NCBI GenBank assembly: GCA_031423155.1
Contig: JANPEZ010000030.1
Location: forward strand, 1 to 26,430
Reading direction: 5' to 3'
Source of the DNA: JANPEZ01 sp031423155
Lineage (GTDB): Bacteria; Actinomycetota; UBA4738; HRBIN12
DNA: 26,430 nucleotides
In this document: positions 6,687 through 13,518 of the stretch, piece by piece
How positions within the stretch are numbered: position 1 is the first letter of the stretch
How the letters are laid out: every line of letters starts with the position of its first letter
Position numbers and translations under genes: made by a program
The notes under the pieces: generated by a model
Database searches by the model: none
Seen by the model: the letters and a program-made list of their open reading frames with translations, nothing else
Told to the model about the DNA's origin: nothing

Positions 6687-6707
6687 GCACATGTGCAGCA
6701 CATGCGC
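6687..6707. promoter_or_regulatory. Palindromic operator upstream of vapBC
   Basis: CATGTGC-A-GCACATG at 6690-6704 is a perfect 7-bp inverted repeat with a 1-nt centre. Two further complementary pairs extend it after a single mismatch (6687-6707). It lies 24 nt before the antitoxin ATG, the right place and symmetry for a ribbon-helix-helix autoregulatory operator. Binding is inferred. Confidence 0.6.
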
Positions 6708-6759
6708 AATGCCCAAGGGGAGGACCAGATGGGACCCTACTCCTCGCCTACGACACGAC

Positions 6760-8001
6760 TTAAGGCAGATCCTTCAGGCCCGGATGCGGAGAGTTGATCA
6801 TCACGGCGACGTTGCCTTCCGGAAGCTTGCCGTCTCCCATCAGCTGATGGACATGCCCGGACTCTTCGTAACCATAGGTGTGGCCGAGGGTCGTCTGCAC
6901 GACTCCGTCGATCACGAGCTGGTTGAACGCGGCCGCCTGGTCGTCGTTGAACAGATGCGAGCCCTGATAACGCTTCTGCATGAACCACAGGTACCGCACG
7001 TCGATCATCGTGTCGTAGCCGGAGGTCCCGGCGCAGATGACGATCATGCCCCCTCGGTCGCAGACGAAGTTGGACGTTGGGATAGTGTCCTGTCCCGGGT
7101 GATCGAAGACGATCTGTGGACTCTTCTTCTCGCCGAGCGCTTCCCAGATGGCCTTGCCGAACGCCTTCGCACCGGCGAACCAGTCCTTCCACTCGGGCGC
7201 GTCCCATGCGGGTGGTACACCCCAGTGGGAGAAGTCCTTGCGGTTGACGTAGCCCTCGGCACCGAGGGTCTTGCAGTACTCGCCCTTCTCCTCGGAGCTG
7301 ACGACGGCGACCGAGCGGCCGCCCGCGTGCTTCACGAGCTGAATCGCGAGAGAGCCGAGCCCGCCGGAGCCTCCCCAGACGAGAACCACGTCGCCCGGCT
7401 GGACGGTGTTGGGGGGCCATCCGTGGAGCATCCGGTATGCGGTGGCGCCGGTCAGCGTCGGCGCGGCCGCCTCCTCCCACGTGAGGAAGTCTGCCTTGGG
7501 CAGACACTGGTGGGCCTGCACCTTGGTGAACTGAGAGAACGAACCCCAGCACGAGTCATAGCCCCAGACACGGAACGACTCCGCCAAGCCCGGGTCACCG
7601 CCCGCAAGCACTCGGGGGTCGTCGTCGTTCCACTGACCGGCGTGCACGATCACCCGGTCCCCGACCTTGACGTTGGTGACCTCAGAGCCAACCGCGTAAA
7701 CGACGCCCGAGGCGTCCGAGCCGACGATGTGGAAGTCGGTGGGCTCTCCCCAACGGGCTTGCCCCTTCGTCACGTCGACCGGGATACCCCTTGCGGCCCA
7801 GACGTTGTTGAAATTGACGCCGGCGGCCATGACCATGACGAGCGCCTCGGTCGGACCGATCTCGGGGACGTCGATGACCTCGTCCCGGATAGCGTCCTTC
7901 GGCTCTCCGAAGCGCTCCGGCCGAACGAGTTGAGCGTGCATCCGCACGGGGACTTCTCCGACGGGGGGTATCTCGCCGATCTCGTACAGGTCCTTACCCA
8001 T
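6760..8001 (-). CDS. ccr: Crotonyl-CoA carboxylase/reductase
   Basis: 413 residues from the ATG at 8001, preceded by AAGGGTGAG; a longer reading from 8148 lacks family similarity. This is an NADPH-dependent medium-chain dehydrogenase/reductase that reduces crotonyl-CoA and adds CO2, giving ethylmalonyl-CoA. Diagnostic stretches are KDLYEIGEIPPVGEVP (3-18), VMAAGVNFNNVWAARG (57-72), VGSDASGVVYAVG (93-105), FLTWEEAAAPTLTGATAYRML (172-192, quoted in part), the nucleotide-binding WGGSGGLGSLAIQLV (209-223), INRKDF-like VNRKDFSHWG and VRYLWFMQKRYQGSHL (335-350). Compared with the Rhodobacter enzyme as I remember it, the CO2-pocket Glu in WGYE is Asp here (WGYD, D149), while the GSH histidine (H348 by my count) and the VNxN asparagines remain. 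Carboxylation is therefore likely but efficiency is uncertain. It stands alone between the TA pair and the DUF6159 gene. Confidence 0.93.
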   Translation of the reverse strand: MGKDLYEIGEIPPVGEVPVRMHAQLVRPERFGEPKDAIRDEVIDVPEIGPTEALVMVMAAGVNFNNVWAARGIPVDVTKGQARWGEPTDFHIVGSDASGVVYAVGSEVTNVKVGDRVIVHAGQWNDDDPRVLAGGDPGLAESFRVWGYDSCWGSFSQFTKVQAHQCLPKADFLTWEEAAAPTLTGATAYRMLHGWPPNTVQPGDVVLVWGGSGGLGSLAIQLVKHAGGRSVAVVSSEEKGEYCKTLGAEGYVNRKDFSHWGVPPAWDAPEWKDWFAGAKAFGKAIWEALGEKKSPQIVFDHPGQDTIPTSNFVCDRGGMIVICAGTSGYDTMIDVRYLWFMQKRYQGSHLFNDDQAAAFNQLVIDGVVQTTLGHTYGYEESGHVHQLMGDGKLPEGNVAVMINSPHPGLKDLP

Positions 8002-8080
8002 GGGTCTCACCCTTTTCGCATCCTCGGGAACGCGCGACACCCTAGTGGGGGCATCTGGCGCGCGACAACGCGAAGGGTCG

Positions 8081-8998
8081 CTAGTCGGGACGGGTGGGTG
8101 TCTGATCTCCCGGGCCGGCGGGCGGGGTCCACCCTGGAGTCGCCGCAAGCGGCTGCGAGCCAGAACCGCCGAAGATCCCTCTCCGGCCGCCCTTGCGCCT
8201 GAACGATGAGTTCATGTCCTCGAGGGAGAAGGCGCCCGAGGCGTTTCCGGTGGTCGCGTACTCATAGAGCGCGGCGTTGAAGACTCCCGAGCATGCGGCT
8301 CCCACGGCGATGAGGATCCCGAATGCCACGACGAGCACGGGGATGCCGACGACCGGTACCGCGAAGGCCAGGGCCCCGCCGACGAGGCCGATCGGGATGG
8401 CGATGATCATGAGGGCGATCGAGATGGTCGCGTTGCCTACGAGTTGCTCTCCCCATCGCTGCCTGAACAGGCTCGCGGACCGTTTGACCCCGTCGGTCAC
8501 GCCGAGGTCCTCGAAGATCAGGACGGGCAGCACGAAGAACGTCACGACGCTCCAAGCCACGCCGATGAATCCGATCACTATCCTTCCGACCCAGCCGAAT
8601 CGCTCCTGGAGCCAGCGAAGGATCATCCCCACCGTCGCCGTCACCATCGCCCACACGAAGATCGTTCCTATGTGCGAGCGTGCGACCGCGAGCCCGTCGC
8701 GGATCGTTCCCGGTTCACCCCTGAGGCGCTTCATCGCGGTCGCTATCACCGCGGCGTTGAAGTAGATGGTCACGAACGCCAGGACGACGTAGAAGAAGAA
8801 CCCCAGCACGTAGAGGGCCGGGCTGGGCGACTGACCTTCCTCCGGTATCCCGATGCCCAATGCCCCGAGGCCGAACACAGCTATCACCACGAGGGAGCAG
8901 AGGAACGAGATGACGGGCAACCAGAGCAGCTGCCTGTCCTTACGAACGACTCCCCAACTAGCTTTCGCCAATCTGAAACCGCGTGAGATCGACCCCAT
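8081..8998 (-). CDS. DUF6159-type polytopic membrane protein
   Basis: 305 residues from the ATG at 8998 (MGSISRGFRLAKASWGVVRKD), with AGGGGGAA upstream; longer starts would overlap the next gene. About six membrane segments (roughly 25-48, 61-85, 108-128, 138-160, 190-212 and 215-237), then a cytosolic tail rich in Gly, Pro and Arg. The opening FRLAKASWGVVRKDRQLLWLPV, the conserved FEDLGVTDGVKRSASLFRQRWGEQ loop (162-185, quoted in part) and the NAALYEYATTG ending of the last helix are, as I recall, typical of the DUF6159 family, which is common in actinobacteria. Function unknown. It lies 85 nt downstream of the nuclease gene and might share its transcript. Confidence 0.75.
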   Translation of the reverse strand: MGSISRGFRLAKASWGVVRKDRQLLWLPVISFLCSLVVIAVFGLGALGIGIPEEGQSPSPALYVLGFFFYVVLAFVTIYFNAAVIATAMKRLRGEPGTIRDGLAVARSHIGTIFVWAMVTATVGMILRWLQERFGWVGRIVIGFIGVAWSVVTFFVLPVLIFEDLGVTDGVKRSASLFRQRWGEQLVGNATISIALMIIAIPIGLVGGALAFAVPVVGIPVLVVAFGILIAVGAACSGVFNAALYEYATTGNASGAFSLEDMNSSFRRKGGRRGIFGGSGSQPLAATPGWTPPAGPGDQTPTRPD

Positions 8999-9063
8999 CT
9001 GATTCCCCCTGATCCGGCTCGTCATCGAATCATGCCACTCGAGAGCGGGCTGAGGCCAGAGGT

Positions 9064-9978
9064 TCAGGAAAGCTGGGCCTGAGGGCACTCGTGCGCGCGG
9101 GGGCACCAGCCGCAGTAGACGCCCGGGTTCAGTGCCGGGACGCGACCGTTCTGCAAGGCCGCGGCCGAGCGCGCGGCCGCGATCACACGGTCGGCGGCGT
9201 GGAAGAGGATCTCCTCGCCTACGTCCTCGGCTTGCCATTCGCCGCTGTCGAGGAACAACGAAGCGACCCGGTACGGCGGGACGCCGAAACGAAGGGTCAT
9301 GAGCAGGGCGTAGAACCTCATGTCCTCGGCGTGCTCGGGATACGCGCCGCCGGTCTTCAGGTCTATCGCCAGACGAGCCGCGCGCATCGGCTCGGTCTTC
9401 GAACCGAGTCCGAGCACAAGGTCGATCTGGCCCGAGAGCGTCAGAACTCCGCCCGCCAGCTCCGACTTCGCACGGAGCTCGGTAACCGGTGCCAGATCTC
9501 GGCGCAGATCGTGCAGCGAGGGGAAGGTCGCTTGGAACAGCGTGACCCGGCGAACGACGTCCATGAGCACTTCGTCTTGCTCCAGACGGTCGAGGTTCCG
9601 CCAGAACTCTGCGAAGCGCCCATCACTCTCCACCAGTCGCTCGGACGCGCGCGAAGCGATCGAGTGCGGATCCAGCTCGTCGCGGGAGCCGACCTCGACC
9701 TCGATGGCCTTGTGCAACAGGACGCCTAGAGCGCTCTTGGCGTTCAGTTCGAAGGGCGGGCTCTCATTCAGGATGTTGGCCTGAAACTTGCTCTCGCATC
9801 GCCCGTGATCGGTCAGTTTCTCCTTGCCGAGCCATAGGGGCTCGGACAGCTCCAGCTCGCGCAGGGCGTCCTCGATGCGGTCTCGGCAGCGTTGCTCGAG
9901 GTCGGCCGGGAAGGTCGGCCGCTCGCCCGTGCCGATCAGCTGCTCGAGCGTCCTACGCTGGGGGCCGGTCAGTTCCAT
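9064..9978 (-). CDS. PD-(D/E)XK nuclease with Fe-S cluster cysteines (Cas4/RecB-like)
   Basis: 304 residues from the ATG at 9978 (MELTGPQRRTLEQL), placed 7 nt after a TACCAT -10 element; an ATG 9 nt further upstream is possible. The core has the RecB-nuclease signature: H89 in GVLLHKAIE, D186 in SGQIDLVLG, D206 and K208 in AIDLKTG, and DMRFYALLM as the QxxxY-like motif. Four cysteines match the AddB/Cas4 cluster layout: one early (C61, DHGRCESKF) and three late (C289, C292, C298 in YCGWCPRAHEC). These should hold a 4Fe-4S cluster clamping the fold. Such enzymes trim DNA ends in repair or spacer acquisition, but no helicase or CRISPR genes are nearby, so the role is open. It is divergent from the HTH-DUF2087 gene with only 28 nt between starts. 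Confidence 0.85.
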   Translation of the reverse strand: MELTGPQRRTLEQLIGTGERPTFPADLEQRCRDRIEDALRELELSEPLWLGKEKLTDHGRCESKFQANILNESPPFELNAKSALGVLLHKAIEVEVGSRDELDPHSIASRASERLVESDGRFAEFWRNLDRLEQDEVLMDVVRRVTLFQATFPSLHDLRRDLAPVTELRAKSELAGGVLTLSGQIDLVLGLGSKTEPMRAARLAIDLKTGGAYPEHAEDMRFYALLMTLRFGVPPYRVASLFLDSGEWQAEDVGEEILFHAADRVIAAARSAAALQNGRVPALNPGVYCGWCPRAHECPQAQLS

Positions 9979-9985
9979 GCGGCAC

Positions 9986-9991
9986 ATGGTA
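9986..9991 (-). promoter_or_regulatory. Predicted -10 element of a leaderless promoter (nuclease gene)
   Basis: TACCAT on the minus strand, 7 nt (GTGCCGC) before the ATG at 9978. It lies inside the 28-nt divergent spacer shared with the gene starting at 10007. Confidence 0.4.
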
Positions 9992-10006
9992 GGTGTAGCC
10001 ACCGAC

Positions 10007-10558
10007 ATGACTGAGACCCCCGACGAGATCCTGCGCGCTCTGGCCGACCCCGAACGGCTGGCCATCGCCGGCGCGTTGGCGCGCGCCGACGCCACGAGTG
10101 CCCAGCTCGCGGAGGCCTTGGAGATGCCGGTCGCGCGCGTGCGCAAGCACATCAACCGACTCACGGCTACCGGCGTTATCCGTCTCGGAGACGACCGGCG
10201 CACGTACCGGCTCGACCCGGAGACGCTCCGGTGGGCCGCCGAGCAGGTCGGACCTCCTAGGGGCGCCGGGCTGGCGCTGGGCGCCGCGGACAACACGGAG
10301 GAATCCGTACTGAAGACCTTCTTCCGCGACGGCCGCCTCACCGAGATCCCGGCCAAGGCCGCCAAGCGCAGCATCGTCTTGGAGCGCATCGCCCTCGAGT
10401 TCGACCCGGGCGTCCGCTACGACGAGAAAGAGGTGAACGTCATGGTCGGGCGTTTCTTCAACGACTACGCCTCACTGCGGCGCTACTTGGTGGACGAGGG
10501 CCTGCTCACCCGCGAGCACGGCGTCTACTGGCGCTCGGGCGGCCGCGTTGACGTCTAG
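10007..10558 (+). CDS. ArsR-like HTH protein with C-terminal DUF2087 domain
   Basis: 183 residues, ATG at 10007; an in-frame ATG at 9986 is an alternative. The N-terminal part (about 6-70) is a winged HTH of ArsR type: PDEILRALADPERLAIAGAL, then TSAQLAEALEMPVARVRKHI as helix-turn-helix and a wing ending in TYRLD. After a linker, residues about 103-175 carry the DUF2087 pattern: LKTFFRDGRLTEIPAKAAKR, YDEKEVNVMVGRFFNDYASL and RRYLVDEGLLTREHGVYWR. Proteins of this layout are thought to be transcription regulators; the ligand is unknown. It is divergent from the Fe-S nuclease with a very short spacer, so it could regulate that gene as well as itself. The next gene downstream starts 53 nt later behind its own predicted promoter. 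Confidence 0.85.
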   Translation: MTETPDEILRALADPERLAIAGALARADATSAQLAEALEMPVARVRKHINRLTATGVIRLGDDRRTYRLDPETLRWAAEQVGPPRGAGLALGAADNTEESVLKTFFRDGRLTEIPAKAAKRSIVLERIALEFDPGVRYDEKEVNVMVGRFFNDYASLRRYLVDEGLLTREHGVYWRSGGRVDV

Positions 10559-10598
10559 GCGAGACATCTTCTCAACACTCCCGGCCTGATTCGGAGGC

Positions 10599-10604
10599 TA
10601 GACT
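10599..10604 (+). promoter_or_regulatory. Predicted -10 element of a leaderless promoter (carboxyltransferase operon)
   Basis: TAGACT, 7 nt (CCCCGTC) before the ATG at 10612. The same hexamer stands before the thiolase start. A GGAGG at 10593-10597 is 14 nt from the ATG, too far to be a normal ribosome-binding site. Confidence 0.5.
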
Positions 10605-10611
10605 CCCCGTC

Positions 10612-12210
10612 ATGGCCACCACAGAGGATCAGCCGCCCACAGTCGTGCCCGACCCCACGGTTTCCGTGGAGGACCGGATCGCTGAGCTTCGCAAGAAGAA
10701 GAAGTCGGCGCTCACCCCCGGAGGGCGCGATGCCGCCAAGAAGCAGCACGACCGCGGCAAGCTCACGGCGCGCGAGCGCCTGGACCTGCTGATGGACCCG
10801 GGCTCGTTCGTCGAGACCGACCCTTTCGTGGTCCATCGCTCGCACGATTTCGGGATGGACCGCAACCGGCCGCCCGGCGATGGCGTGGTCACCGGCTACG
10901 GAACGATCGACGGGCGCAAGGTCTTCGTCGCATCGCAGGACTTCACGGTGTTCGGCGGTTCGATGGGCGAGGTGATGGCCCAGAAGGTCTGCAAGGTGAT
11001 GGACCTTGCGATCTCGACCGGAGCGCCTTTCATCTCGATCAACGACTCTGGCGGCGCGCGGATCCAGGAGGGCGCGGCATCCCTGGCCGGATACGGCTAC
11101 ATCTTCGAGAGGAACGTTCGCGCCAGCGGCGTCATCCCCCAGATCAGTGTGATCATGGGACCCTGCGCCGGCGGCGCCGTCTACTCCCCCGCCATCACAG
11201 ACTTCACCTTCATGGTGAAGGAGACCTCGCACATGTTCATCACCGGCCCCGACGTCATCAAAACGGTTACCGGTGAAGAGGTCACCTTCGAGGAACTCGG
11301 CGGCGCGATGACCCACGCAGCCAAGTCGGGCGTGGCTTCATTCGTAGGTCAAGACGACGAGGACACGCTTCAGCAGGTCCGCTACCTGCTGTCGTTCCTT
11401 CCGTCGAACAACCTGGAGGATCCCCCGGCGTACGCAAGTGGTGACGACCCCGAGCGGCACGACGAAGGCCTGACCCACATCATCCCGGACTCGGCCAAGG
11501 AGCCTTACGACATGCACGAGGTCATCCGGCGCGTGGTTGACGACGGCGAGTTCCTTGAGGTCTTCCCCTTCTGGGCGATGAACATCGTCATCGGACTCGC
11601 GCGGTTGGACGGCCGAACGGTCGGCGTCATCGCCAATCAGCCGAAGGTCCTGGCCGGCACGCTCGATATCGAGGCCAGCGAGAAGGCAAGCCGCTTCGTC
11701 CGGTTCTGCGACTGCTTCAACATCCCGATCCTGACGTTCGTCGACGTGCCCGGATTCCTGCCGGGCGCCTCGCAGGAGTACAACGGGATCATCCGCCACG
11801 GGGCCAAGCTGCTCTACGCGTTCGCGGAGGCGACCGTTCCCCGGATGACCGTGATCACGCGCAAGGCCTACGGCGGCGCCTACATCGTCATGAACTCCAA
11901 GCACCTGCGCGCCGACGTCTCCTTCGCCTGGCCGACCGCCGAGATCGCCGTGATGGGGGCCGAGGGCGCGGTCAACATCGTGTTCCGCAAGCAGATCGAG
12001 AAGGCGGCCAACGGTGGAAAGAAGAAAGCCGACCTGATCCGCGAGTACCGGGAGAAGTTTTCCACGCCGTACGCCTCAGCAGAGCGCGGCTTCGTGGACG
12101 ATGTGATCGAACCTTCCGAAACCAGGCCGCGCCTGATCAAGGCGCTGCGGATGCTCTCGACCAAACGCGAGTCGGTCCCGGCCCGCAAGCACGGGAACAT
12201 ACCGCTGTGA
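10612..12210 (+). CDS. pccB: Acyl-CoA carboxylase carboxyltransferase (beta) subunit, propionyl/acetyl-CoA type
   Basis: 532 residues, standard for actinobacterial AccD/PccB. The enzyme moves CO2 from carboxybiotin to propionyl- or acetyl-CoA, giving methylmalonyl- or malonyl-CoA. Visible features: KKQHDRGKLTARERLDLLMD (43-62), the first oxyanion region NDSGGARIQEG (144-154), MGPCAGGAVYSPAITDF (182-198), VDVPGFLPGASQEYNGIIRH (377-396) and the second oxyanion region RKAYGGAYIVMNSKHL (417-432). The residue after GGAY is Ile (I425). In Streptomyces, as I recall, Asp there marks propionyl-specific PccB and Ile marks AccB, which also takes acetyl-CoA. It leads a run of close or overlapping genes. 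The biotin-carrying partner is probably the alpha subunit at 24272-25996, although an unlinked one could exist. Confidence 0.93.
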   Translation: MATTEDQPPTVVPDPTVSVEDRIAELRKKKKSALTPGGRDAAKKQHDRGKLTARERLDLLMDPGSFVETDPFVVHRSHDFGMDRNRPPGDGVVTGYGTIDGRKVFVASQDFTVFGGSMGEVMAQKVCKVMDLAISTGAPFISINDSGGARIQEGAASLAGYGYIFERNVRASGVIPQISVIMGPCAGGAVYSPAITDFTFMVKETSHMFITGPDVIKTVTGEEVTFEELGGAMTHAAKSGVASFVGQDDEDTLQQVRYLLSFLPSNNLEDPPAYASGDDPERHDEGLTHIIPDSAKEPYDMHEVIRRVVDDGEFLEVFPFWAMNIVIGLARLDGRTVGVIANQPKVLAGTLDIEASEKASRFVRFCDCFNIPILTFVDVPGFLPGASQEYNGIIRHGAKLLYAFAEATVPRMTVITRKAYGGAYIVMNSKHLRADVSFAWPTAEIAVMGAEGAVNIVFRKQIEKAANGGKKKADLIREYREKFSTPYASAERGFVDDVIEPSETRPRLIKALRMLSTKRESVPARKHGNIPL

Positions 12211-12476
12211 CGCAGGACTCCTTCGAGGGCCGCTTCGAGCTTCCAGAGGGGCTGGCCCGCGAGGACGAGCGCGCGATCATCCGCGCGCTCGAACGCTACT
12301 TCCGTCAAGAGAGTCCCAAGCCGAACCCCTGGGTGTTGCAGGGACGCGTCGATGCGACCGGTCTCGGCGCGCTCCAGGTACGCAAGCTCGCCTATGAACC
12401 GTGGGCGGTCGGCGGACGCGCCGACTTCATCCGCCCGGGAGTACCGACGGTCCACGGTCGCGGCGACGCGAGGTAG
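12207..12476 (+). CDS. Small hypothetical protein coupled to the carboxyltransferase; possible epsilon-like subunit
   Basis: 89 residues from a GTG at 12207 that overlaps the carboxyltransferase stop (GTGA). The sequence is charged in its first half (FELPEGLAREDERAIIRALE, then RYFRQESPKPNPW) and ends in a Gly/Arg-rich tail. No signal peptide or membrane segment. I do not recognise the family. Actinobacterial acyl-CoA carboxylases often have a small, poorly conserved epsilon subunit encoded right beside the beta subunit; position and size fit, with the N-terminal helix and NPWVLQGR segment as candidate contacts, but sequence evidence is weak. The next gene starts 4 nt after its stop. Confidence 0.6.
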   Translation: MTQDSFEGRFELPEGLAREDERAIIRALERYFRQESPKPNPWVLQGRVDATGLGALQVRKLAYEPWAVGGRADFIRPGVPTVHGRGDAR

Positions 12477-12480
12477 GCCT

Positions 12481-13206
12481 GTGGGCGAGGACCTGGAGCC
12501 GGCCGGCAACGCGATCCAGGATGCCTCCAGTTCCATCGAGCTGATCGATCCCTCGAAGCTTGCCCGTCAAGACCCGGTCCAACAGGAGCGCTGGTCGGTG
12601 ACTTTGGATGCGATACCGGCGGCGAGCGCCGCGGGCCTGTTCAGAAGTCTGCGAGCAGCGGAGATCGCGTGTCACGTGCAGGTGGTCTCACCCAGGTTCA
12701 CCTTGGGCGGGCTCCCCTATGTAAGCGGCCTATATGAGGTATGCGTTCGGCGGGAGGACCTCGCCCAGTCGGTGTCGATCGCCAAGGGCCTCTTCCCGGA
12801 CTCCGACAAGCCCGGCTACTTCCCGGAAGGGAGCATCTGGGGCCCATCCAAGGTCGGCGAGGAGCCGGTGGTCCTGTGTCCGGTTCCCTGGGAAGACGCC
12901 TGGGACCTTGCAGCCCAACTGGTTCGGGCTCAGATCCCGGCGATAGTTCTGCCGGATGACGTGAACGGACCGACCCCGCCGGCCAAGGAAACCGTCGGAG
13001 GATTCATCCAAGACGACGTCATGGACCACATCACGAGGATCGGTTTGGAAGGCTACTTCGACGAGCGCGAGGCGCCCGAAACCGACGTCACCGATCTTCC
13101 CTACTGCGTCGTGGTGGAGCGCCCTCGGCTGGACGAAGCGACCCGGGTTGCCAGGGAGATCCTCGGCGAGGGATTCCAACTGGACGGGAGCGCATATGAC
13201 GGGTGA
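12481..13206 (+). CDS. Protein with two DUF2007-like (putative signal-transducing) repeats
   Basis: 241 residues from a GTG at 12481, four nt after the previous stop; longer readings in this frame overlap that gene. Two similar halves are visible. Repeat one (about 38-105): SVTLDAIPAASAAGLFRSL, AAEIACHVQVVS, then LYEVCVRREDLAQSVSIAKG. Repeat two (about 129-230): VVLCPVPWEDAWDLAAQLV, RAQIPAIVLPDDVNG, then YCVVVERPRLDEATRVAREI. Each follows the DUF2007 plan: a strand and helix that scan a residue list, a short IPA/V segment, then a strand of the form V.V....L..A..IL. DUF2007 proteins are called putative signal transducers but their function is unknown. There is no signal peptide or membrane segment. 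The surrounding operon does not suggest a specific role. Confidence 0.6.
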   Translation: MGEDLEPAGNAIQDASSSIELIDPSKLARQDPVQQERWSVTLDAIPAASAAGLFRSLRAAEIACHVQVVSPRFTLGGLPYVSGLYEVCVRREDLAQSVSIAKGLFPDSDKPGYFPEGSIWGPSKVGEEPVVLCPVPWEDAWDLAAQLVRAQIPAIVLPDDVNGPTPPAKETVGGFIQDDVMDHITRIGLEGYFDEREAPETDVTDLPYCVVVERPRLDEATRVAREILGEGFQLDGSAYDG

Positions 13207-13236
13207 TCGACCGTTCGGGATAGTCCCGGGACCGAG

Positions 13237-13518
13237 GTGACCGGAAAGTTGGATCCTCGGTTGCAGGCGCTCGCGGCGTTCCCGGCGGAGGGGTGTTCGA
13301 CGCCGCGATTCTGGGGGAACGGACCGGGCGACACTTACGGAGCCCATACGCACGCGTATCACAAGGTGTTGTTCTGCCTCGCCGGCTCGATCACGTTCCA
13401 CCTGGATGAGGGTGACGTCGCCCTGGCGGCGGGTGATCGGATCGACCTGCCGGCCGGTACGTCACACGCTGCGACCGTCGGGCCGGACGGCTGCGAGTGC
13501 GTCGAGGCCTCGAAGTGA
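13237..13518 (+). CDS. Small cupin-domain protein
   Basis: 93 residues, GTG at 13237. A single conserved cupin barrel: motif 1 GAHTHAYHKVLFCLAGSITF (35-54) supplies candidate metal ligands H37, H39 and H42; motif 2 GDRIDLPAGTSHAATVG (66-82) supplies H77. This short form usually binds a metal and either a small ligand or acts as an isomerase or dioxygenase; no activity can be named. The 30-nt gap before it holds a small hairpin (CGGGA-TAG-TCCCG, 13216-13228). Its stop overlaps the GTG of the glycosyltransferase gene, so it is probably made with that enzyme and might act on the same sugar or lipid product. Confidence 0.85.
   Translation: MTGKLDPRLQALAAFPAEGCSTPRFWGNGPGDTYGAHTHAYHKVLFCLAGSITFHLDEGDVALAAGDRIDLPAGTSHAATVGPDGCECVEASK

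Noticed and set aside
6649..8202. 517-codon open frame on the plus strand opposite ccr
   Set aside because: An antisense shadow of a well-supported enzyme gene in G/C-rich DNA; its translation has no recognisable domain and biased composition.
8999..9238. 80-residue N-terminal extension of the DUF6159 protein
   Set aside because: It overlaps the nuclease gene and is Arg-rich; the ATG at 8998 has a clear ribosome-binding site and begins the conserved region.
9979..10389. N-terminal extension of the nuclease frame up to 10389
   Set aside because: It runs antisense through the HTH-DUF2087 gene, is Ser/Arg-rich, and the leaderless-type start at 9978 matches the beginning of the domain.
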